NCBI GenBank assembly: GCA_052435735.1
Contig: JBQVNB010000008.1
Span: 62,001-126,000 of the forward strand
Source of the DNA: Aliihoeflea sp052435735
GTDB taxonomy: Bacteria; Pseudomonadota; Alphaproteobacteria; Rhizobiales; Rhizobiaceae
DNA length: 64,000 bases
Direction: 5' to 3'
Part shown: in pieces, positions 1 through 6,804 of the stretch
How positions within the stretch are numbered: position 1 is the first letter of the stretch
Layout: each line of letters starts with the position of its first letter
Made by a program: the position numbers and the translations under genes
The notes under the pieces: generated by a model
What the model saw: only the letters and a program-made list of their open reading frames with translations
The model's database searches: none
What the model was told of the DNA's origin: nothing

Positions 1-107
1 TCAAACGCCGTCAAATTCCGGCATGCAATCTGCTTTTCAACGCCGGGCGATCCGGCGTCCCAGGCGCATCCTCCCTCCGCGCCAGGCATCAAAGAAAGGC
101 AAAAACA

Positions 108-431
108 ATGTACCGTCTCACGATCATCGCTATCGCCCTGAGCCTCAGCGCCTCGGGCATCGCCACCGCTCAGGAAGCCCCTGTCTACGGGCTCGATTAC
201 AACCCACCGGTCGTCCGCACCGGCCACGATTCCAAGCCCAAGCACTACGGCGCTCCCGGACGCCAGGTCCGCGGCGACCATGCCGGCAGCCATGCCGATA
301 TCAGCGGTGCGATCGATACCCGCACGACGGCTTCGATCGATACCGGGGTCAACAGCAATCACCAGCCGCACCGTCCGTACGGAAACTACGGTCCTCAGGT
401 GACCGAGTGGGACCTTCGCAGCGGCCGATAG
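108..431 (+). CDS. small exported protein of unknown function
   Basis: The 107-residue product begins with a clear Sec signal peptide (hydrophobic residues 4-19, likely cut near ATA-QE at residues 20-23). The mature part is short, polar and rich in Gly, His and Asn, with no recognisable domain. An AAAGG ribosome-binding site lies about 8 bases before the ATG, which supports this start. It is the first gene of the metal-resistance island and precedes the cupredoxin-CusF gene on the same strand, so a periplasmic metal-related role is plausible. That role is inferred from position only; I do not recognise the family. Confidence 0.6.
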   Translation: MYRLTIIAIALSLSASGIATAQEAPVYGLDYNPPVVRTGHDSKPKHYGAPGRQVRGDHAGSHADISGAIDTRTTASIDTGVNSNHQPHRPYGNYGPQVTEWDLRSGR

Positions 432-647
432 CGTCGTGGGGTGCTTCCTGCCGCGAATCCAGCTTCTGGAGAGGCCAGGCCGGGAACGCCCCCGAAACCC
501 TTTGAAAACTGGATGTCCGCCCTCAACGGGATGAGCGCTTGCGGGATGCCGTTATCGACATTCGCATGACCAGCAACTGAGCGCTGGCGATGATCTTCCG
601 GGCATCCTGCCGCGCAATCAATCCGCCACTCAACGGAGATAGTACCG

Positions 648-1361
648 ATGAAGACAGCATATGCGACGGCAGCGATCCTGTTGCTTTCCGCCAGCCTTGC
701 CGCCGCGTCCCCCGGACACTCCGGCGGTCATAACGACATGGCCGTCGGCGAACCTGGCGACGAGGCGAAAGTCACACGGACGATTGACGTCACGATGTTC
801 GAGAACGACGACGGCGAGATGCTCTTCCAGCCTAACACGTTGGAGGTCGAGCAAGGGCAGACGATCCGCTTCAATATCGTGAATGACGGGGAGATCAAGC
901 ATGAGTTCGTCCTCGACGAGAAAGAGAAGAATGTCGAACACCGTGAACTCATGTTGCGGTTTCCGGAAATGGAGCATGACGACCCCAACGCCCTTCAGTT
1001 GGACGCGGGAGAAAGCGGCAGTATTGTCTGGACGTTCACCAATGCGGGTACGTTCGAGTTCGCGTGCCTGATCCCCGGCCATTACGAGTCGGGAATGTAT
1101 GGAACTGTCGAAGTCTCCGCAGCGCCTGCCGTGGTCGCTGTGACGCAGGAATACACCAAGGGGACGGTCAAGGAGGTGAAGACCGGGCAGGAAAAAGTCA
1201 CTGTCATCCACGAGGAACTCAAGAACCTCGACATGCCAGCTATGACCATGGTCTTCAACGTTGCCGATCCGGCAATGCTTGACACTATGAAAGAGGGCGA
1301 TGTCATCGAATTCATCGCCGACCGCGTGCGCGGGAGACTGACGATCACCGACCTGAAATAG
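648..1361 (+). CDS. cupredoxin-CusF fusion protein, periplasmic copper binding
   Basis: The 237-residue protein has a signal peptide (1-20), a His-rich stretch (23-30), a cupredoxin domain (about 44-157) with apparent type-1 copper ligands H85, C140, H145 and M150, and a CusF-like Cu(I)-binding domain (about 166-237) with H188, M196, M199 and M201. The same two domains occur as separate adjacent genes at 4896-5375 and 4592-4873. The linker (residues 157-165) keeps a remnant of a CusF signal peptide (SAAPAV), so the gene looks like an in-frame joining of that pair. The cupredoxin half probably holds Cu(II)/Cu(I) and the CusF half Cu(I) in the periplasm, which is inferred from the families. Where E. 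coli CusF has Trp44, this protein has M196. A GGAG site precedes the ATG. Confidence 0.85.
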   Translation: MKTAYATAAILLLSASLAAASPGHSGGHNDMAVGEPGDEAKVTRTIDVTMFENDDGEMLFQPNTLEVEQGQTIRFNIVNDGEIKHEFVLDEKEKNVEHRELMLRFPEMEHDDPNALQLDAGESGSIVWTFTNAGTFEFACLIPGHYESGMYGTVEVSAAPAVVAVTQEYTKGTVKEVKTGQEKVTVIHEELKNLDMPAMTMVFNVADPAMLDTMKEGDVIEFIADRVRGRLTITDLK

Positions 1362-1381
1362 CCCACTTCTCCGTCGAAAAA

Positions 1382-1408
1382 CGCCACCTCCGGCAACCGG
1401 AGGTGGCG
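1382..1408 (+). terminator. perfect 12-bp hairpin after the fusion gene
   Basis: CGCCACCTCCGG and its exact complement flank a 3-base loop, 20 bases after the fusion gene's stop. There is no T-run after it on the plus strand, but an A-run precedes it, which would read as a U-run on the minus strand. It may stabilise the 3' end of the mRNA or end transcription weakly. Confidence 0.45.
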
Positions 1409-1449
1409 CACCCCATGCCTCATCGGAACCCTATTCGAGCGCACCCTCC

Positions 1450-2058
1450 ATGAATCAACGGCGTTTGGCGGAAGCGTACAACTTTTTCAGATCATGGCTC
1501 CGTGATCCTTTGCTCGTCGCCGCTGTCGTTCCATCGGGACGTGCACTAGCCGAGCTTATCACCTCCGAGATTTCGCCCGCCACCGGACCGGTGATAGAGC
1601 TGGGACCGGGAACTGGTGTATTCACACGCGCGTTGACTGGTCGCGGCGTCAGGCAGCAAGATCTCGCGCTCATCGAGCTCGAACCCCATTTCGCCATCGC
1701 CCTTCAAAGCGACTATCCGAATGCCCACACCTTCCAGATCGACGCCGCCCGCCTATCGAGGGTTGACCTCTTCGATGGAAGACCGGCCGGCGCTGTCATC
1801 AGTGGGCTCCCGCTTTTGACTATACCATCTCCGCAAGTTCTGGCGATCCTCATCAGCGCGTTCGGCAAAATGCGGGCGGACGGGGCCTTCTATCAGTTCA
1901 CATACGGCCCGGGGTGCCCGGTTTCACCGCTGATACTGGACCGCCTCGGGCTAAGGGCGGAACGTATCGGCGGCACATTTGCCAACTTTCCTCCTGCAGC
2001 GGTCTATCGGCTTCGCCGACGGGCTGAAACGAGCCATTCGCTTCGGGGCAACTTGTAG
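1450..2058 (+). CDS. PmtA-like phospholipid N-methyltransferase (SAM dependent)
   Basis: The 202-residue protein is a class I SAM-dependent methyltransferase. The SAM-binding motif is ELGPGTGVFT at residues 50-59, with an acidic motif II near residues 76-78 and a conserved SGLPLL segment at 118-123. The N-terminal AAVVPSGRALAE-type stretch (24-35) is typical of the rhizobial PmtA family, which methylates phosphatidylethanolamine stepwise towards phosphatidylcholine. Length matches that family. Its place inside a copper island, 88 bases after the cupredoxin-CusF gene, is unusual for a housekeeping lipid enzyme; it may be a second copy used under metal stress, which is inference. It could also act on another amine lipid. 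Confidence 0.7.
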   Translation: MNQRRLAEAYNFFRSWLRDPLLVAAVVPSGRALAELITSEISPATGPVIELGPGTGVFTRALTGRGVRQQDLALIELEPHFAIALQSDYPNAHTFQIDAARLSRVDLFDGRPAGAVISGLPLLTIPSPQVLAILISAFGKMRADGAFYQFTYGPGCPVSPLILDRLGLRAERIGGTFANFPPAAVYRLRRRAETSHSLRGNL

Positions 2059-2181
2059 CTGTTTCCAACGGAGAGGACAGAGCTCTTCATGTTGGAAACT
2101 CACAACACCCCTTCGCGCGGCGCGCCGTGAAGCGAGTGGAGAGCGATTCAGTTTGGTCCCGAGAACATGCAGTTTCGTCGC

Positions 2182-2195
2182 TTACATATTTGTAA
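2182..2195 (+). promoter_or_regulatory. TTACA-N4-TGTAA inverted repeat, putative CopR-type box
   Basis: TTACATATTTGTAA is a 5-bp inverted repeat with a 4-base centre. The same pattern (TTACAATTTTGTAA) lies at 9037-9050 in front of the copper operon. In both places a CATAG sequence follows at nearly the same distance, 33 and 35 bases. OmpR-type copper regulators bind inverted repeats, so the CopR-like regulator at 3728-4408 is the best guess for the binder. Confidence 0.5.
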
Positions 2196-2235
2196 GTTTG
2201 CCGACAAACAGCCACAAGAAATTGCCTGCATAGTT

Positions 2236-2322
2236 CACCTGTATCCACGTTGACGTAGCATCCCTGCCTCGTCGACCTTACTGCCCGCCTGTGTGACTGA
2301 CCTCCACAGGCGGGCTTTTTTT
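2236..2322 (+). ncRNA. possible small RNA ending in an intrinsic terminator
   Basis: An operator-like repeat (2182-2195), a possible -10 element at 2229-2234 and a strong terminator at 2283-2322 frame a segment of roughly 85 bases with no open frame. This layout is that of a small regulatory RNA. The 5' end is a guess, and the terminator could instead end the PmtA-like transcript. Confidence 0.25.
2283..2322 (+). terminator. intrinsic terminator with 11-bp stem
   Basis: GCCCGCCTGTG (2283-2293) pairs perfectly with CACAGGCGGGC (2305-2315) around an 11-base loop and is followed by seven T residues (2316-2322). This is a textbook rho-independent terminator for plus-strand transcription. Confidence 0.85.
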
Positions 2323-2373
2323 GCCGCGGTTTTCGAGAGTTGGCGATCACGTCGAAGTACGAAAGACCAATTG

Positions 2374-3741
2374 CTAAACTTGTTGGCACTTCGGAAACAC
2401 CACCCGAACAGCCAGACCCGGCGATCGTTCCGTCAGAACGATGTGCGCGCCGTGCAGGTCGGCCACGGCCTTAACGAGGCTAAGACCAAGGCCCGTTCCT
2501 TCAGTTGTTCTGCTTTTTTCCAAACGGTAGAATCGCTTGAAAACCTTGGCTCGTTCCGCTTCCGGAATTCCCGGGCCGTTGTCGGCGACGATGATGAACG
2601 GCCAACCTTGTTCGTGACCGCACGTGAGTCCAATTTTCGCGCCTTGCTGCGTGTGGCGGATGGCATTGGCGATCAAGTTCGCACACATCTGCCGCAAGAG
2701 GTCCTGGTCGCCGAGAATTTCGATCCGGGGGACGCCCCGTCTGGGGAGCAAGCTCAGTTGCTTGCCCGCTTCCTCGGCAATCGGTTGGTGGATTTCCAAC
2801 ATTTCCTCCAAAAGCTGGTCGAGGCGCACAGGGCCAAAACATCCGCGGCGCGCACCAGCCTCGATCTGAGAAATTCTCAACATGGCTTCGAAGGTGGAGG
2901 AGATTTGCAGAACTTCGCCAAGCGCGGTCTCAAGTCGCGTCTTCGCCTCAGCATCCGTCCCTGCCTGATCGATGGCTTCTTCAAGCGTTATGTAAAGTCG
3001 GCTGATCGGTGTCTTCAGATCGTGCGCAATGTCCGTCGTCACCTGCTTCATGGCGGCAACGCTCGTTTCCAACTGTTCGAGAGCCACGTTGACCTCGACG
3101 GCCAGAACGTCGAGGTCATCTTCCCGTGCCGAGACCGGTAGCCTGGTCTGCAATTGCCCAGCGCCAACGAGTTTCATTGTTTCTGAGAGAATCGCAATGC
3201 GCCTCCGGGTGCGGAACGCCAACAGGGCCCCACCTCCGAGTCCGGTGCCCAGAACGATAGCGGTTGCCCATCCGAAACTCACCAACGCGATGCGTCTCAG
3301 ACGATTTGTGTCGTCGTAGCTGACGCCAACCACAAGCTGCTCTTCCCCGAGCGTCCCGCGGTAGAGCCTGTAGTTCGTGCTAGATCCGCCCTCATTCTCG
3401 CCGGTAAAGGTGGAAAACCCCGGTGGGACGGACGGTACTCTGAAGTTTCCTGCAAGGAATTCCCCCTCGATTCCGCGGAGGAGGTAAAGCGTCTCCTGAC
3501 CGTTGATGGCTGGACCGTGACTGCCGATCATCGCGGCAGCGCCTTCCACTCCGCGCGCTTCATAAGCGGACTGAATCTCTCGGTAACGCTCCATAACGTG
3601 CGTGTCCAACCGCTCGTAGAGATATGTCGCCACCATGTTGTAGGCGACAATGTTGCCCCCGGACAAGGAGACGAGAAACAGTGCCACGTATAGGGCCGCC
3701 AAGCGAAAGGGCGTGCTTCGCGCCAGCTTACCGAGGCGCAT
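2374..3741 (-). CDS. sensor histidine kinase, CusS/CopS-like
   Basis: The 455-residue membrane kinase has a first membrane segment at about 12-36, a periplasmic sensor loop of about 115 residues, a second membrane segment at about 152-175, a HAMP linker (about 177-230), a dimerisation domain with the phosphorylated His240 in DIAHDLKTP, and a HATPase_c domain with N-box NLIANAIRHT, DNGPGIPEAE and GTGLGLSLV. It starts 14 bases inside the end of the response-regulator gene, so the two are translationally coupled. Setting among copper genes suggests it senses periplasmic copper, as CusS and CopS do. The ligand is inferred, as no ligand-binding motif was identified. Confidence 0.85.
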   Translation of the reverse strand: MRLGKLARSTPFRLAALYVALFLVSLSGGNIVAYNMVATYLYERLDTHVMERYREIQSAYEARGVEGAAAMIGSHGPAINGQETLYLLRGIEGEFLAGNFRVPSVPPGFSTFTGENEGGSSTNYRLYRGTLGEEQLVVGVSYDDTNRLRRIALVSFGWATAIVLGTGLGGGALLAFRTRRRIAILSETMKLVGAGQLQTRLPVSAREDDLDVLAVEVNVALEQLETSVAAMKQVTTDIAHDLKTPISRLYITLEEAIDQAGTDAEAKTRLETALGEVLQISSTFEAMLRISQIEAGARRGCFGPVRLDQLLEEMLEIHQPIAEEAGKQLSLLPRRGVPRIEILGDQDLLRQMCANLIANAIRHTQQGAKIGLTCGHEQGWPFIIVADNGPGIPEAERAKVFKRFYRLEKSRTTEGTGLGLSLVKAVADLHGAHIVLTERSPGLAVRVVFPKCQQV

Positions 3742-4408
3742 GCAAGCTATATCCCGTGCTTCGAATCGTATTGATCAACTGTGTCTCGAAAGGCTTATCG
3801 ATCTTGGCTCGTAGCCGGCTGACATGAGTTTCGACGACCGTGCTCTGCGGATCGAAGTTGAAATTCCAGATTCGTTCCAAGAGCATCGTCTTTGTCAGCA
3901 CGCGGCCTTCGTTGCGCATGAGAAACTCCAAGAGCGCAAATTCGCGCGGCAGCAACTCCACGACTTGACCGGACCTCTTTGCAACCCGACGTGCCAGATC
4001 GAGTTCCAGATCCGCTACGCGTAGAACCGTCTTCTCCTGCGCTATAGGGGGCCGTCGGCCAAGCGCGTTCAGGCGCGCGAGCAACTCGCTGAATGCGAAT
4101 GGCTTGGCGAGATAGTCGTCGGCTCCGGCGTCGAGACCTTCCACACGGTCATCGACGCCACCCATCGCGGTAAGGAGTATGATGGGCAGTTTGCCACCTG
4201 CGGCCCGAAGGCTGCGCACCAACGACAAGCCGTCCAGTCCGGGGATCATGCGGTCGACGATGGCTATGTCGTAAGGCTCACGCAGTCCCGCAGCCAACGC
4301 GTCCCTGCCGTCCGGCAGCACGTCGATGACGTGACCAGAAGATGCAAGACCGTTGGAAATGTAATCGCTTGTTCGTTTGTCATCCTCGACCAGCAATACC
4401 CTCATCAT
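3728..4408 (-). CDS. OmpR-family response regulator, CusR/CopR-like
   Basis: The 226-residue protein has a receiver domain (about 1-115) with acidic pocket E8/D9, phosphoacceptor D52, T80 and K102, followed by a winged-helix DNA-binding domain (about 128-225) with the usual LLPREFALLEFLM and HVSRLRAKI segments. It is the first gene of the pair, and the kinase gene overlaps its end. Position makes it the likely binder of the TTACA-N4-TGTAA boxes at 2182 and 9037; that match is inferred, not shown. Confidence 0.88.
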   Translation of the reverse strand: MMRVLLVEDDKRTSDYISNGLASSGHVIDVLPDGRDALAAGLREPYDIAIVDRMIPGLDGLSLVRSLRAAGGKLPIILLTAMGGVDDRVEGLDAGADDYLAKPFAFSELLARLNALGRRPPIAQEKTVLRVADLELDLARRVAKRSGQVVELLPREFALLEFLMRNEGRVLTKTMLLERIWNFNFDPQSTVVETHVSRLRAKIDKPFETQLINTIRSTGYSLHAPR

Positions 4409-4544
4409 TAAACGCCCTGTTGCGGAGAAACCTTCCGCGGTGATGACCTCATGCGATTCCCAAGCCGATTACCGAGTGCTCGGGCGGGCGTATCCATCGG
4501 AAATTTTGTGATTTTTTTGGCGGCATCGCCGCATTGAATCGATT

Positions 4545-4574
4545 AGCGCCGCCCCGGCACGCGGAGGCGGCGCT
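4545..4574 (-). terminator. hairpin after the CusF-like gene
   Basis: AGCGCCGCC (4545-4553) pairs with GGCGGCGCT (4566-4574) just downstream of the last gene of the minus-strand copper operon. No clear U-run follows on the minus strand, so it is a possible 3'-end hairpin rather than a certain terminator. Confidence 0.4.
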
Positions 4575-4591
4575 GTTGTCTGGAACCGAAG

Positions 4592-4873
4592 CTACTTCAC
4601 GTCGGTGATCGTCAGCTTTCCGCGCACGCGGTCGGCCACGAACTCGATCGTCGCGCCTTCCGTCATGTCGTCGAGCATTGCCGCGTCTGCCACGTTGAAC
4701 ACCATGGTCATGGCGGGCATGTCGAGGTTCTTCAGCTCTTCGTGGATCACGATGACCTTTTCCTGGTCCGCCTTGATCTCCTTCACGGTCCCCTTGGTGT
4801 ACTCCTGCGCGACCGCGGGCGCGGCCGAAACCAGAGCGGCCATGGCCGCGGCGATGATGAGTTTGGTTTTCAT
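4592..4873 (-). CDS. CusF-like periplasmic Cu(I)-binding protein
   Basis: The 93-residue protein has a signal peptide (1-22, cut near AVA-QE) and a single CusF-type OB-fold domain. Metal-binding residues can be aligned with E. coli CusF as H44, M55 and M57 in the PAMTM segment; the position of CusF Trp44 is M52. CusF hands Cu(I) to a CusCBA efflux pump in E. coli. Here it is the last gene of the operon with multicopper oxidase, cupredoxin and outer-membrane factor genes, but no CusA or CusB is in the window. It closely matches the C-terminal half of the fusion at 648-1361. Confidence 0.85.
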   Translation of the reverse strand: MKTKLIIAAAMAALVSAAPAVAQEYTKGTVKEIKADQEKVIVIHEELKNLDMPAMTMVFNVADAAMLDDMTEGATIEFVADRVRGKLTITDVK

Positions 4874-4895
4874 GTCGGTACTCCTTCGGTTCGGG

Positions 4896-5375
4896 TTACT
4901 TGGCAGACACTTCGACAGCGCCGTGCATGCCGGACTCGTAGTGGCCTGGGATCAGGCACGCGAACTCGAACGTGCCCGTATTCGAAAACGTCCAGACGAT
5001 GTTGCCGCGCTTGCCTGCTTCAAGACGGATCGCGTTGGGATCGTCATGCTCCATCTCTGGGAACTTCATCATCAGCTCCCGATGCTCGGCATTCTTCTCT
5101 TTTTCGTCGAGCACGAACTCGTGGTCTATCTCGCCCTTGTTCAGGATGCTGAAGCGGATCGTCTGTCCCTTCTTCACCTCGAACGCGTTCGGCTGGAAAA
5201 GCATTTTTCCGTCGTCGCTTTCGAACATCGTGACATTGATCGTCCGAGTCGCCTTGGCGGCATCGCCAGGTTCGCCGACGGCCATGTCGTGGTGGCCACC
5301 GGAATGCCCGGGAGCGGCGGCCGCGAGGCCAGCGGAAAGCAGCAGGATCGCTGCCGTCGTGTATGCTGTCTTCAT
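4896..5375 (-). CDS. periplasmic cupredoxin (plastocyanin-like)
   Basis: The 159-residue protein has a signal peptide (1-20), a short His-rich stretch (24-29) and a cupredoxin domain with apparent copper ligands H85, C140, H145 and M150. The start chosen is the ATG with a GGAG site 9 bases upstream; a longer frame exists but overlaps the oxidase gene and lacks a signal peptide. It is nearly identical in pattern to the N-terminal half of the fusion at 648-1361. It probably carries copper or electrons for the multicopper oxidase encoded 47 bases upstream; this partnership is inferred from the operon. Confidence 0.85.
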   Translation of the reverse strand: MKTAYTTAAILLLSAGLAAAAPGHSGGHHDMAVGEPGDAAKATRTINVTMFESDDGKMLFQPNAFEVKKGQTIRFSILNKGEIDHEFVLDEKEKNAEHRELMMKFPEMEHDDPNAIRLEAGKRGNIVWTFSNTGTFEFACLIPGHYESGMHGAVEVSAK

Positions 5376-5422
5376 CAGTACAGTCTCCGTTTGGTTGAAT
5401 TTCATGAAGTGATCGACCTTCA

Positions 5423-6790
5423 TCAGCCGTGCCCGCCGTGGCCGTTCGCCCCAGCCGGTTTGGCCGGTGCCTGCGTTCCCGTACCCGGCGCGGAAGCCGC
5501 GTCGGGCAGTTCGCCCGTCCACTCGTAAGCGACCGTGCCCGCGGGATGCTCGTAATCGCCCGGATCCGAGTAATCGTCGGACGCGATGCCTTCGCGGATC
5601 TTCACCACCGAGAACATCCCGCCCATCTCGATCGGACCGAACTGGCCCCATCCGGTCATCATCGGGATTGTGTTGTCGGGTATGGGCATAGACATCTTTC
5701 CCATCTCGCCCATGCCCGTTGTTCCCATGGGCATGTATTCGGGCTGGAGGCGGCGGATCATCGGGGTGACACGCGATTTGTCAGCGCCGATGAAGGTTGG
5801 AATGTCGTGTCCCATGGCGTTCATCGTATGGTGCGACTTGTGGCAGTGGATGGCCCAGTCGCCCTCATAGACGGCGTCGAACTCGTAGGCGCGCATCGCG
5901 CCGACCGGAATGTCGATCGAGACTTCCGGCCAGCGCGCTTCTGGCCGCACCCAGCCACCGTCCGTGCACGTGACCTCGAAATCATAGCCGTGCATATGGA
6001 CCGGATGATTGGTCATGGTGAGGTTGCCGACGCGCACCCGGACCCGGTCGTTTTTCGACACGACCAGCGGATCGGTATCCGGGAAGACGCGACTGTTGAA
6101 GCACCACAGGTTGAAGTCGGTCATCTCCATCACGCGCGGAACGTAAGAGCCGGGCTCGATGTCGAACGCGTTGAGCAGAAAGACGAAGTCGCGGTCGACC
6201 CGCATAAACTGCGGGTCCTTCGGATGAATGACGAAGAAGCCCATCATGCCCATCGCCATCTGGACCATTTCGTCCCCGTGCGGGTGGTACATGAAGGTGC
6301 CGCTCTTCACGAGATCGAACTCGTAGACGAAGGTCTTTCCCGTAGGGATGCCTGGCTGCGTCAGTCCCGTCACGCCGTCCATACCGCAGGGAAGGATCAT
6401 CCCGTGCCAGTGGATGGTGGTCTCCTCGGGCAGTTTGTTGGTCACGAAAATACGGACCCGGTCGCCCTCGACTGCCTCGATCGTCGGTCCTGGCGACTGG
6501 CCGTTGTAGCCCCAGAGATAGGCGGTCATGCCTTCACCGATTTCGCGCTCCACAGGTTCGGCTACGAGGTGGAACTCCTTGACGCCATTGTTCATCCGGT
6601 GCGGCAGAGTCCAGCCGTTGAGGGTAACAACGGGCTGATAGTCAGGGCCGCTCGTCGGATAGAGGGGCGGTTGCATTGTCGCGCTTTCCATGGACGGCGC
6701 GTCGGGCAGGCCCATGGCGGAGGTTTTCGTCCAGGCAGCGGCCCCGACGATGGTCGCGCCGGCACCGAGCAATTGTCTTCTATTGAGCAT
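5423..6790 (-). CDS. multicopper oxidase, periplasmic copper oxidase
   Basis: The 455-residue protein starts with a twin-arginine signal (NRRQLLGAGA), so it is probably exported folded. All four copper motifs are present: HWHG (127-130), YHPHGDE (168-174), HPVHMHG (262-268) and HCHKSHH (315-321), which together hold one type-1 copper and a trinuclear centre. Met-rich segments near the C-terminus (about 350-375) are typical of copper-resistance oxidases such as CueO, CopA and PcoA, which oxidise Cu(I) to less toxic Cu(II). A TTG codon 18 bases upstream overlaps the previous stop, but the ATG has a good AAAGGA site and begins the Tat signal. Confidence 0.9.
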   Translation of the reverse strand: MLNRRQLLGAGATIVGAAAWTKTSAMGLPDAPSMESATMQPPLYPTSGPDYQPVVTLNGWTLPHRMNNGVKEFHLVAEPVEREIGEGMTAYLWGYNGQSPGPTIEAVEGDRVRIFVTNKLPEETTIHWHGMILPCGMDGVTGLTQPGIPTGKTFVYEFDLVKSGTFMYHPHGDEMVQMAMGMMGFFVIHPKDPQFMRVDRDFVFLLNAFDIEPGSYVPRVMEMTDFNLWCFNSRVFPDTDPLVVSKNDRVRVRVGNLTMTNHPVHMHGYDFEVTCTDGGWVRPEARWPEVSIDIPVGAMRAYEFDAVYEGDWAIHCHKSHHTMNAMGHDIPTFIGADKSRVTPMIRRLQPEYMPMGTTGMGEMGKMSMPIPDNTIPMMTGWGQFGPIEMGGMFSVVKIREGIASDDYSDPGDYEHPAGTVAYEWTGELPDAASAPGTGTQAPAKPAGANGHGGHG

Positions 6791-6804
6791 TGTCGTGTCC
6801 TTTC

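Larger units (their letters stand above)
2059..2373. other. gene-free stretch with copper-type operator and terminator
   Basis: No convincing reading frame is present. It holds an inverted repeat (2182-2195), a CATAGT sequence that could be a -10 element (2229-2234) and a strong plus-strand terminator (2283-2322). The two convergent genes that flank it are the PmtA-like gene and the sensor kinase. Confidence 0.6.
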
